From NCBI GenBank assembly GCA_964416595.1, contig CAYQES010000008.1, forward strand, positions 34,670 to 98,669: a stretch of DNA of 64,000 bases, read 5' to 3'. Below, one piece after another: positions 32,595 to 40,299 of the stretch (position 1 is the stretch's first letter; each line of letters starts with the position of its first letter). The position numbers and the translations under genes were made by a program. The notes under the pieces were generated by a model. That model made no database searches, was not told where the DNA came from, and saw only the letters and a list, made by a program, of their open reading frames with translations. This DNA comes from JAKFYM01 sp964416595 (GTDB lineage: Bacteria; Bdellovibrionota; UBA1018; CAIPTA01).

Positions 32595-34295
32595 GTGCAG
32601 TCCATAAAAAAATTCCTAGAACTAGTTCGCTACCAAAAAAGAGAGGCAGGGTTTGTTATTTTATTAACTATCCTCTGTGCCATCATGGAAGCCATCTGCT
32701 CTGCTTTGATTATGCCGATACTAGCAATCGTTGCGGGATCAGACGGCACCCAAGGAATTGGTAAATATCTTCAATCTATCTACCAATATTTCCCGCCCGG
32801 CAAAGAACTCGTAGCCCTAGTGATAGTGATGGTTGGTGCAACTTTATTAAAGTGTTTCTTAGATCTTTCTAGAGTTTATTTATCCAGCCATTTGGCCTGG
32901 CGCCTAAGTGAGATTTGGTACAACACAATCACAGGGCATTACCTTAAGGCGCCTCTTTCGTATATCCACGCCAATAAACAAGGAATTCTTTTACAAAAAG
33001 TTACTGAAGAGCCAGTAAACGCAGGTCTAGGAGTATTACGAGTTCTTCAACTCATTGCTAAACTTGTAACAACCGCCGCTCTCTACACTTTACTGCTCTT
33101 AACCAATGCAAAGATTACGTTGGCCCTCACTGTAATGGGCGGTGGAATTTTTTTAGGATTTCAAAAAAATATCAGGCGCTCCAGCCGAGATGCTGGCCGG
33201 CAAAAGACATTTTGGGCCCAACGGCAAAACGCCATGGCAGCAGAAAACTTACTTTCGATTCGACTGATCAAAGCGCTTTCTTTGGAAAAGAAATTCATGG
33301 AAATTTATGAGCAAATAAGCGCCAAACAGAGAAGGGTGCGCACGAATTTCGATCTTTATAAAGTTGTACCCGAGCAAGTGGGCGAACTGCTTATTGTAGC
33401 TAGCATTGCGGCCATGGTTATTTACCTAAAGGTGCAATCGCAGGTCTCTGTTCTGGAACTCCTACCACTATTGGGAATTACCCTGTGGGTATCTAAACAA
33501 CTGATGTCGAATTTGTCCTATATTGCATCGCAACAAATGCTTATTTCACACTCCATGCCAGCGCTATCCATTGTATATGATTTGCTTCACAAAATACCGA
33601 AAGAAACCACCAACCAAGGGGAGGTTTTTTCGAAACTAACGGAAGATATTATATTCAAAAATGTAAGCTTCACGTACGACGGTCGCAATACCGTTTTAAA
33701 CTCAGCCTCTTTTACCTTTGCGAAAGGAAAAATGACCGCCCTCATTGGCCCTTCCGGAGTGGGTAAATCTACCATTGCGGATTTGCTGCTTGGCTTTATT
33801 CAGCCCAACGGGGGGGAGATTTTAATAAATAAAAAACCATTGCAAACATATAATTTAGAGTCTTGGCGAAAAAAAATAGGACTCGTGAGCCAAGATGTAA
33901 CGATCTTCAACACCACCATTTCGGAAAATATCCGTTATGGAAATCTAGAGGCAACAAAAGAACAAATTATAGAAGCGGCAAAGGCCGCAAGTTTGCATGA
34001 TTTTATTTCTTCCCTGCCACAAGGATACGAAACAGAAGTGGGTGACCGTGGCGTTCTACTTTCAGGTGGGCAGCGGCAACGGTTGGCCATCGCGAGAACC
34101 ATTATCCGTAACCCGGAATTGTATATTTTTGACGAAGCCACGAGCTCACTCGATAGTGAAACAGAGAAGTTAATTCAGGCAAAAATTGAAGAATTTAGTA
34201 GCACTAAAACAGTGATCGTAATTACCCATCGAACGTCAACCATTCAACAAGCAGCGCAAATTTATGATTTGGGTAAACTGAATGCTTTTCCTTAA
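32595..34295 (+). CDS. ABC half-transporter, MsbA/PglK-type flippase
   Basis: 566 residues from GTG 32595; the ATG at 32571 adds eight residues. The N-terminal membrane domain has six hydrophobic segments (for example AGFVILLTILCAIMEAICS and LLIVASIAAMVIYL). The ATPase domain has Walker A IGPSGVGKST (about 392-401), Q-loop VSQDVTIF, signature LLSGGQRQRL, Walker B LYIFDEATSSLD and the H-loop ITHR. As a fused half-transporter it acts as a homodimer flipping lipid-linked oligosaccharides or lipid A-type substrates. The locus has no visible Wzx flippase, so a PglK-like role in moving the repeat unit is plausible. Confidence 0.88.
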   Translation: MQSIKKFLELVRYQKREAGFVILLTILCAIMEAICSALIMPILAIVAGSDGTQGIGKYLQSIYQYFPPGKELVALVIVMVGATLLKCFLDLSRVYLSSHLAWRLSEIWYNTITGHYLKAPLSYIHANKQGILLQKVTEEPVNAGLGVLRVLQLIAKLVTTAALYTLLLLTNAKITLALTVMGGGIFLGFQKNIRRSSRDAGRQKTFWAQRQNAMAAENLLSIRLIKALSLEKKFMEIYEQISAKQRRVRTNFDLYKVVPEQVGELLIVASIAAMVIYLKVQSQVSVLELLPLLGITLWVSKQLMSNLSYIASQQMLISHSMPALSIVYDLLHKIPKETTNQGEVFSKLTEDIIFKNVSFTYDGRNTVLNSASFTFAKGKMTALIGPSGVGKSTIADLLLGFIQPNGGEILINKKPLQTYNLESWRKKIGLVSQDVTIFNTTISENIRYGNLEATKEQIIEAAKAASLHDFISSLPQGYETEVGDRGVLLSGGQRQRLAIARTIIRNPELYIFDEATSSLDSETEKLIQAKIEEFSSTKTVIVITHRTSTIQQAAQIYDLGKLNAFP

Positions 34296-34408
34296 TTTTT
34301 TCTCATTCTTAAATAACGCGATGCGCCTGGGGTGCGTCCTTATACCCATTGACATAACTTTTTTATTTTGATGTCTTGGTGTCCGAATCATTTTACTGGA
34401 GGACTTTT

Positions 34409-34768
34409 ATGCAAATGAAAATGAATTTTTCTATTCTTTTATTAAGCGTCGTATTACTCGGCTGTGGAAGCAAAGACGCCAACTCAGAAAATGCCAATGC
34501 CGCCCCCAACAACGCCCTTAGTGGTGCTTGTGAGGTCCGTTTTCTAGAAGCGTCCCTAAATCCCGATGGCACCAGGCACCGCTACTACGAATTTTGCTGT
34601 CCAGCCAATGTGAACGTAACCATGAAACATCTCTGGGATACAAACGCTGTTCCCGAAGCAGTAAACTGCAAACAGTTGCAATCTGACGACCAACCGGCTT
34701 GTAAAACAGCGGGTCTAAAACGTTTTCTTTGCGAGCCCATTGCCAATTGCTCCGCAAAAGCAAAGTGA
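34409..34768 (+). CDS. Small cysteine-rich lipoprotein
   Basis: 119 residues behind GGAGG. The signal peptide MQMKMNFSILLLSVVLLGC ends in a lipobox (LLGC), so Cys19 should be acylated. The mature part starts GSKDANSENANAAPNN, a polar linker, then a compact domain with seven Cys including CC near residue 60 and a C-terminal CEPIANC; three disulphides are possible. It probably sits in the outer membrane or periplasm. I recognise no family. It stands alone between the transporter and the second PhyH gene, followed by a long hairpin at 34776-34824, and looks like a separately transcribed gene unrelated to sugar synthesis. Confidence 0.7.
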   Translation: MQMKMNFSILLLSVVLLGCGSKDANSENANAAPNNALSGACEVRFLEASLNPDGTRHRYYEFCCPANVNVTMKHLWDTNAVPEAVNCKQLQSDDQPACKTAGLKRFLCEPIANCSAKAK

Positions 34769-34775
34769 TTGTCTC

Positions 34776-34824
34776 TCGTATCGGAAAGCGCTGAGTATGG
34801 GTGCTAAGCGCTTTCCCGATACGA
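34776..34824. terminator. Long near-perfect hairpin after the lipoprotein gene
   Basis: TCGTATCGGAAAGCGCT (34776-34792) pairs with 34807-34824, with one bulged base and a 14-base loop. It starts 7 bases after the lipoprotein stop. There is no T-tract on either strand, so it may be a Rho-independent-like stabiliser, an operator or a small structured RNA rather than a standard terminator. Confidence 0.45.
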
Positions 34825-34870
34825 AGGCCAAAAATTGAAAATCGAGCCCTGCTAAGTTATAAATGACCCA

Positions 34871-35845
34871 ATGCTCAAACTCGGTCAGGCCATTCAAAAG
34901 AAACTCACCCGCTATAATGTGGTTAACGATCGAATATTTTACCTTCGGCATTTAGCTACAAATTTCTCATCGCATCAATTACGAAAAAAAGTAGCTAAAC
35001 CGTTTTTGGAATCCAATCAAGGCAGAGTAAAAATTGATCCTGCTCTGGGTTACACCATCAGTCACGCCAGCGAACTAGAAGGATTGAATGCGATTCTTCC
35101 TGGTCTAAAAGAATTCGCAACAAAGCGTTTGTCAGAAATTTCTCCACAGAAAATCAATGCACTTCGCAACGACCAGGGCGGATACGTAAAAACATTCTTC
35201 TTTAATCTGTTGAATCGGGATCATTTATTAAATAATCCTGACTGGCTAAATTTTGGTCTCAGTAAAACCGTGATGGAAGTTTTGGTACCATACTACGGAA
35301 CACTGCCCTACATTTCACATATGGCCGTTTTTGCTTCAGGCATCTGTGAGCCTTTCAACCCAGGCGATTCCCCCAGAGGCACCCAACGCTTACACTATGA
35401 CAATCGAGATCTAAAGCACGTTAAAATGTTTTGTTATTTGGATGATGTCACCGAAGACGACGGTCCGTTCACTTTGTTAAATATTGAACAATCCACGTGG
35501 CTGAGAAAAAAAACCGGCCGACTTTTAAGAACGAGTCCATTCCACAACGATGCTGAATTCTTGAAGTTTTTTGATAAAAAAGACCTAAAAAGAATAACGG
35601 GGCCGGCCGGTACAGTTGCATTTATCGACACCACGAGCTGTGCACACTTTGGTAGTCGCTGTAACCGAGACGGCCGACGACTGGCATATGTGATTCATTA
35701 TACGACACTAAATAATTATTCCCTTAACCGCTCAAGAGAGCTCGAAGATCTTAATTTGGTAACCTCTCCCGAGCTTCTACCTATTGTGAAAAAGACCCCA
35801 TGGTCCGAGCTCCTATTTCAACCAGAAGAAATTAGTTTTTCGTGA
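34871..35845 (+). CDS. PhyH-like 2-oxoglutarate/Fe(II) oxygenase
   Basis: 324 residues. The iron-binding triad is visible as LHYDNRD (His and Asp, about 175-181) and SCAHFGSRC (distal His, about 255-263), with a following Arg in DGRRLAYVIHY for 2-oxoglutarate. The spacing fits PhyH/aspartyl hydroxylase-like double-stranded beta-helices. MFCYLDDVTEDDGPFT between the ligands is typical of the PhyH group. It is probably cytoplasmic and hydroxylates an unknown sugar, lipid or small molecule. It shares little obvious identity with the PhyH protein at 28420. Its stop overlaps the GTG of the NHL propeller gene (GTGA at 35842), so the two products likely work together. Confidence 0.75.
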   Translation: MLKLGQAIQKKLTRYNVVNDRIFYLRHLATNFSSHQLRKKVAKPFLESNQGRVKIDPALGYTISHASELEGLNAILPGLKEFATKRLSEISPQKINALRNDQGGYVKTFFFNLLNRDHLLNNPDWLNFGLSKTVMEVLVPYYGTLPYISHMAVFASGICEPFNPGDSPRGTQRLHYDNRDLKHVKMFCYLDDVTEDDGPFTLLNIEQSTWLRKKTGRLLRTSPFHNDAEFLKFFDKKDLKRITGPAGTVAFIDTTSCAHFGSRCNRDGRRLAYVIHYTTLNNYSLNRSRELEDLNLVTSPELLPIVKKTPWSELLFQPEEISFS

Positions 35846-36969
35846 AAATATCTAACTATCTCTCTAAAGCTCGCGTTCCCAATCGAGTATTAAACCATAT
35901 GGGTTTAAGGCGCTCACCAAAGTACGAAGCACTCGAAAAGAAAGGTTGGCGGGCTCTGGTGGGGATTGAGCGGGTTTATAATTTCTCCATCGACAGCGAA
36001 GAAAATTTATGGCTGGCCGAATTTTTGTCTGGTGAAATTTTGCAATTCGACCCCCATTTAAAAATCAAAAAAAAATTAGGGCCACTAGAGTCCGGTTTTC
36101 TAGAACCAGATGAATCCCGCCTTTTCCAGTGGGAAAAAGATCCAAAATCAGATCCCGCCAAACGGTTGAAACGTCCACACGCCGCCTTCGCTCACGCTTC
36201 ATCCCTATTTGTAAGCGAATATAGCCTGGGGCGCGTATCTCGTTTTGATCTCCACAAGCCCAAACAAATCCTTTTTGGCAAAGCTAGCGATCCCGTTTCT
36301 CTGAATGGTCCCACAACAACAACCGTGATCAACGAATACGTTTATGTGGGAAATTCTAAAGGCGGAACCATCGTTCGTTATTCTTTAGAGGGGAAATTTG
36401 CGGGTTGGATGGGAGCTTACCAGGACGCCCAAGGAAACACAAAAACCACCCCGGGATTCGTTTTTGATTTATTCGCACCTGTGGAGTCCACCGTGGCGGG
36501 CGGATTTAAAAATGCCCACACAGTAAAAATGGGACCAGACGGGCTGTTGTATGTAGCGGACTCAGGCAACCACCGCATCTATCGTTGTGATTTTGATGGC
36601 AACACAGGAGAATGGATTGGTGGAGGAGAAAAAAGGGGGTGGACCAGCCATGGAGAACCTGTTCGTGGCCATGAACTAGGATACTTAAATACCCCAACCG
36701 CATTTGAATTTGGACCCAATGGAGAGCTAATTGTTTTAGACACGGAAAATCATCGTATCCAAGAATTCACCATCGACGGCCAACCTCTTCGCTGGTGGGG
36801 AGTGCAAGAAGGTACAACCACCCCTGCCTGGCATACTGAAGGCAAACCAATCTCCAGCCCCGCACCAAGAGCTTTTCGCTCGCCATTCGATATGTTCCTG
36901 CATAAAGGAAAATTTTGGGTGGCCGACACCCACAATAAACGCATTCAAATCTTTAGCTTGCCCCAATAA
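35842..36969 (+). CDS. NHL-repeat beta-propeller protein
   Basis: 375 residues from the GTGA overlap at 35842. No signal peptide is present, so it is cytoplasmic. Several NHL-type blades are clear: MGPDGLLYVADSGNHRIYRC (about 230-249), FGPNGELIVLDTENHRIQEF (about 290-309) and KGKFWVADTHNKRIQIF near the end, with weaker blades earlier (LWLAEFLSGEILQFD, SLFVSEYSLGRVSRFD, YVGNSKGGTIVRYS). A six-blade propeller is likely. NHL propellers bind RNA, protein or substrates, and some are lyases in peptide amidation. Pairing with a PhyH oxygenase suggests the propeller completes or guides that oxidation, but this is inference. Confidence 0.8.
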   Translation: MKISNYLSKARVPNRVLNHMGLRRSPKYEALEKKGWRALVGIERVYNFSIDSEENLWLAEFLSGEILQFDPHLKIKKKLGPLESGFLEPDESRLFQWEKDPKSDPAKRLKRPHAAFAHASSLFVSEYSLGRVSRFDLHKPKQILFGKASDPVSLNGPTTTTVINEYVYVGNSKGGTIVRYSLEGKFAGWMGAYQDAQGNTKTTPGFVFDLFAPVESTVAGGFKNAHTVKMGPDGLLYVADSGNHRIYRCDFDGNTGEWIGGGEKRGWTSHGEPVRGHELGYLNTPTAFEFGPNGELIVLDTENHRIQEFTIDGQPLRWWGVQEGTTTPAWHTEGKPISSPAPRAFRSPFDMFLHKGKFWVADTHNKRIQIFSLPQ

Positions 36970-36981
36970 AGGGGCTAATTT

Positions 36982-38085
36982 TTAATGCAAAGCTAGGGAA
37001 GATTCTTCCCGCTTCACTTCGTCCAATACGCCGAGGGAGGCAAGTTTTTTGTCGATCTTGGGCGCCACGCTTGCGAGCTTCGATTCGTCGAAAGAGGCTT
37101 TTTGTTTGCACGTGCGGCAAGGATCCGCCTTACCAGAAACCCGCACCAAGGATCTTCTCCAGGCGTTGTAGTTTTTGTTTGCATACACATCAAAAATCGA
37201 CGTGGAACCGGGCTCACTCAAATTACCAATTTTGTATTTTTTGTGATCCTCGTAATCGGAACGGAGGTTACAGCAAGGCATCACGGTGCCATCGAATTCC
37301 ACCGTGAAATTGGTGAACACCATGGAGCAGGGGGATTTTCGCACAAAATCTTTTTCAATGAGATCCGGCATGGATTGCCCGCGGTCAAAACCTTTGACGT
37401 CAAAATTGTGGGACCACGCTTCAATCCGGAATCCATCAAAGGGATATACGCAGGAAACAGAATCGCCGTACTCGGTGATTTTTTCCGCAGGTAAGCCAAT
37501 GCGTTTTCCAAGAGTTAGCATTTTGGCTTTAGCGGATTCTTTGGTCCAGGTTTTGTCTTTAGTGTCAGGGTAAATACTAATCCGCATCACCGAAAGCCCG
37601 GCCTTCTTCAGCGCCTCTAGCACCTGGGGCTTGGCGTAGTCGCCATTGGAAACGATATCGATGGTGCAATTCGGCAGTTGCTCGCGAGCCTTGGTGATTA
37701 AGTTGCAAAGATTTTCGTGGAACGCGAGCGGCTCCGAATAACGGGCAAAGCGAAGAGTGCCGTCGTAATTAATGGCCGCTAAATCCCGGATTATGGAATC
37801 GTAGATGCCATGATCGAGGTAAGTTTTTTCCTTGATGCGATCGATGAAGCTATTGGGGCAGAAGCTACAAGTGCGGTTGCAATAGCTATTGGGTTCGAGC
37901 TCCACCATCTGCACGTTTTTCTTAAACAGCGCTTTCTTTTCTTCTTGGGAAAGATTGGGATCGAAATGGAAATCGTTCCGGGAGAATTTGTTGATGAAGA
38001 GGTGCCCGGCCTTAGCCGATCCAGCGCGGCCCGTGAGCCGGCCCACCACGGATTTAACCTTGGTAAAAATCTTTTCAGACAGCAT
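36982..38085 (-). CDS. Radical SAM/SPASM protein
   Basis: 367 residues. The radical SAM cluster CNRTCSFC (68-75, the C-X3-C-X2-C pattern) is intact, followed by GTLRFARYSEPL and SNGDYAK barrel strands. The C-terminal half has SPASM-type cysteines: PCSMVFTN, GTVMPCCNLRSDYEDH and PCRTCKQK, enough for one or two auxiliary iron-sulphur clusters. Such proteins in polysaccharide loci may modify sugars or lipids (epimerisation, dehydrogenation, C-C bond formation). Here the substrate is unknown. It is a single minus-strand gene that diverges from the DAHP synthase operon, with a shared 96-base promoter region. Confidence 0.82.
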   Translation of the reverse strand: MLSEKIFTKVKSVVGRLTGRAGSAKAGHLFINKFSRNDFHFDPNLSQEEKKALFKKNVQMVELEPNSYCNRTCSFCPNSFIDRIKEKTYLDHGIYDSIIRDLAAINYDGTLRFARYSEPLAFHENLCNLITKAREQLPNCTIDIVSNGDYAKPQVLEALKKAGLSVMRISIYPDTKDKTWTKESAKAKMLTLGKRIGLPAEKITEYGDSVSCVYPFDGFRIEAWSHNFDVKGFDRGQSMPDLIEKDFVRKSPCSMVFTNFTVEFDGTVMPCCNLRSDYEDHKKYKIGNLSEPGSTSIFDVYANKNYNAWRRSLVRVSGKADPCRTCKQKASFDESKLASVAPKIDKKLASLGVLDEVKREESSLALH

Positions 38086-38130
38086 TCCTAAGGTAATACC
38101 CCATCAATTATCTCCGCACAAACCTTGATT

Positions 38131-38160
38131 TTGATATAGGCTAGGTATACTCGCTATAGT
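38131..38160 (+). promoter_or_regulatory. Candidate sigma-70-type promoter of the 38182 operon
   Basis: TTGATA (38131-38136), 18-base spacer, TATAGT (38155-38160), each five of six to consensus. An overlapping alternative is TTGATT (38125-38130) with TATACT (38146-38151) and a 15-base spacer. It precedes the DAHP synthase start by 21 bases. Confidence 0.55.
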
Positions 38161-38181
38161 GGGAAAATAAGAAAAAACCAT

Positions 38182-39255
38182 ATGAATATACTCCCCTTAT
38201 CCGCCTGGCTTACAGGCTTTACCCCGCCCCTCCTCATGGCCGGGCCCTGTAGTGCAGAATCCGAAGAGCAAGTGCTCGCCACGGCACAAGCCTTAAAAGA
38301 TTTAAAACGCGTGAGTTTTTTTCGGGCAGGCATTTGGAAACCGCGCACAAACCCAGGGCATTTTGAAGGCGTAGGCACCAAAGGCCTAGTTTGGCTACAA
38401 CGGGTAAAAAATGAGCTCGGCATGAAGTGCGTGGTGGAAGTGGCTAGCGCTAAGCATGTGGAAGATTGTTTAAAACACGAAATCGATGCGGTTTGGATTG
38501 GCGCACGCACCACCGTGAGCCCCTTCTCTGTGCAAGAAATTGCCGATTCTCTAGAGGGGGTAGATATCCCCGTGTTTGTGAAAAATCCCGTGAGCCCCGA
38601 TCTGCATCTTTGGATTGGAGCCTTGGAACGCCTAAATAGGGCCGGTTTGCAAAAGCTAGTGGCTATCCACCGGGGCTTTTCTACTCCCGATCAGGGCCCC
38701 TACCGCAACTCTCCCCACTGGGAATTCCCCGTAGAATTAAAGCGACGGATCCCCAATCTACCCATTGTTTGTGACCCCAGCCACATTTGCGGCACCCGGG
38801 ATTTTATTTGGGAAATTTCCCAGCACGCCATGGATCTCGATATGTCGGGTTTGATCATCGAAACCCACCTCAATCCCGATAAAGCTTTAAGCGATGCCAA
38901 GCAACAAATCACTCCGGAGCAGCTAAAAGAAATCCTGCAGAAACTCAAAATCCGCACCGCCCAGAAAAACTCCTCGGTGGATCCACTTTTGGATGATTTA
39001 CGCCGTAGCATCGACCAATTGGACCATAATCTTTTGGAATTATTGTCCAAGCGTTTCAAAGTTTCCCAAAAAATTGGCCAATACAAAAAAGAGAAAAACC
39101 TCACAGCCCTGCAAATGAACCGCTGGGAAACCGTGCTGAAAGACCGTATGGGCTTTGCGGAAAAACTGGGCCTTGACCCAGAATTCGCCAAAGCGATCTT
39201 CGACACAATCCATGCCGAATCCCTCAAGGGCCAAACGGAAATCATGAGCCATTAG
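38182..39255 (+). CDS. DAHP synthase-chorismate mutase fusion
   Basis: 357 residues. Residues 1-260 are a DAHP synthase of the AroA/KdsA-like (I-beta) class: AGPCSAES (20-27), FFRAGIWKPRTNPGHFEG, IGARTTVSPF, FVKNPVSPD, CDPSHICG and GLIIETHLNPDKALSDA. Residues 266-350 are an AroQ chorismate mutase: DLRRSIDQLD, LSKRFKVSQKIGQYKKEKN and NRWETVL keep the key Arg, Lys and Glu. The first domain starts the shikimate pathway from PEP and erythrose 4-phosphate; the second turns chorismate into prephenate. The order matches the fusion known from Bacteroidetes and others. Its place at the head of a glycan operon is odd and may serve prephenate supply (see the CmoA-like gene). Confidence 0.9.
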   Translation: MNILPLSAWLTGFTPPLLMAGPCSAESEEQVLATAQALKDLKRVSFFRAGIWKPRTNPGHFEGVGTKGLVWLQRVKNELGMKCVVEVASAKHVEDCLKHEIDAVWIGARTTVSPFSVQEIADSLEGVDIPVFVKNPVSPDLHLWIGALERLNRAGLQKLVAIHRGFSTPDQGPYRNSPHWEFPVELKRRIPNLPIVCDPSHICGTRDFIWEISQHAMDLDMSGLIIETHLNPDKALSDAKQQITPEQLKEILQKLKIRTAQKNSSVDPLLDDLRRSIDQLDHNLLELLSKRFKVSQKIGQYKKEKNLTALQMNRWETVLKDRMGFAEKLGLDPEFAKAIFDTIHAESLKGQTEIMSH

Positions 39256-39264
39256 GAAGCGCCT

Positions 39265-40299
39265 ATGAATAAGACTTTCAAAAAAGATAACGGCCAAGAA
39301 ATCCCTGTTTCCGATTCTTTTCTCCTGCCCTTTCTCACGCCCACAAGCAGCGGCACCCATTTTCGGGATTCCGTGAAAGAAGCGGATCTTTTTGAGCGCC
39401 AACATGGCCGCGTGCTTTTGCAACTCCACCAGATCCTTTCTTTTTTCCAAAGTTTCGGCATTGATCTAAAGGGTAAATCCCTTTTGGATATCGGCACAGG
39501 CAACGGCCTAATCCCCCGCATGCTGCTGGAACTCACGGATTTAAAAAACGCTGTGGGTGCCGATCCTTTCTTAGATGGCGAACATCCCACCAGCTGGCAA
39601 AAACACGATCACGACAAAGCAATCCAAGATCTGCGGGTATTTTTAGAAAAGCATTGCCAAGAAACCATTGATTGGAAGCAATACAATCACCTCCTAAAAT
39701 TTGAAAACTACTCCCTGATCCCGGCCCCAGTGCCCCGGGTGCAACGATCTGAAAAGCCCTACCGTTTTGCCAAAGTGGGCGCCCACGATTTGCACCAAAT
39801 CGATCAAAAATTTGATCTCTTCTACTGCAAAGCCATTGAGCATATTTCTGATTGGAACGGAGTATTTCAATCCATCGCAGCCGCCTCAGAAAAAGATGCG
39901 GTGATTTACCTAAAACACCGCTCCTTCTTTTCTTATCTTGGCCCCCATCGTTTTGCTTCGATCAATATCCCCTGGGGCCATTTGCTGCTCACGGATAAAG
40001 AATACAAACGCTTCGTGGAGCAATTCTTCCCGGATCAAGCGGCCAAGATGATCAACTTCTATTTTGAATCCCTCACCTATCCACGCATGGCCGTTTCGCA
40101 AATGGTGCAAGTGGCAAACAAACATGGATTCATTCCCGTGGCCGTGCTGGCGGAACCCCCACGCTATATGGAACAGGTGGCGGGTTATGCGGAGCAAATC
40201 CCCCATTTCTGGGAAACGATCCACGAGAATTATCCTCATGTTCCAGCGGAAGAGGTTTTTTCCGGGATGTATCACATCCTGTTCCGCAAGAGTCGCTAG
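39265..40299 (+). CDS. Class I SAM-dependent methyltransferase
   Basis: 344 residues. Motif I is KSLLDIGTGNGLIPRM (about 71-86), the following acidic strand is NAVGADPFLD, and FDLFYCKAIEHISDW (about 188-202) is motif IV. A region of about 60 residues between motifs II and IV is an insertion, and the C-terminal 100 residues form an extra lid (VPRVQRSEKPYRF, LAEPPRYMEQVAGY). This arrangement appears in sugar methyltransferases of O-antigen loci. It starts 9 bases after the DAHP synthase stop, and its own stop abuts the AsnB start with no gap, so these genes are cotranscribed. Substrate unknown; if carboxy-SAM is made here, it is one of the candidate users. Confidence 0.8.
   Translation: MNKTFKKDNGQEIPVSDSFLLPFLTPTSSGTHFRDSVKEADLFERQHGRVLLQLHQILSFFQSFGIDLKGKSLLDIGTGNGLIPRMLLELTDLKNAVGADPFLDGEHPTSWQKHDHDKAIQDLRVFLEKHCQETIDWKQYNHLLKFENYSLIPAPVPRVQRSEKPYRFAKVGAHDLHQIDQKFDLFYCKAIEHISDWNGVFQSIAAASEKDAVIYLKHRSFFSYLGPHRFASINIPWGHLLLTDKEYKRFVEQFFPDQAAKMINFYFESLTYPRMAVSQMVQVANKHGFIPVAVLAEPPRYMEQVAGYAEQIPHFWETIHENYPHVPAEEVFSGMYHILFRKSR

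Noticed and set aside
34349..34377. TTGACA upstream of the lipoprotein
   Set aside because: The -35 hexamer is perfect, but no acceptable -10 lies 16-18 bases downstream.
38700..39245. 181-codon minus-strand frame
   Set aside because: Antisense to the DAHP synthase-chorismate mutase gene; composition is that of a shadow frame.
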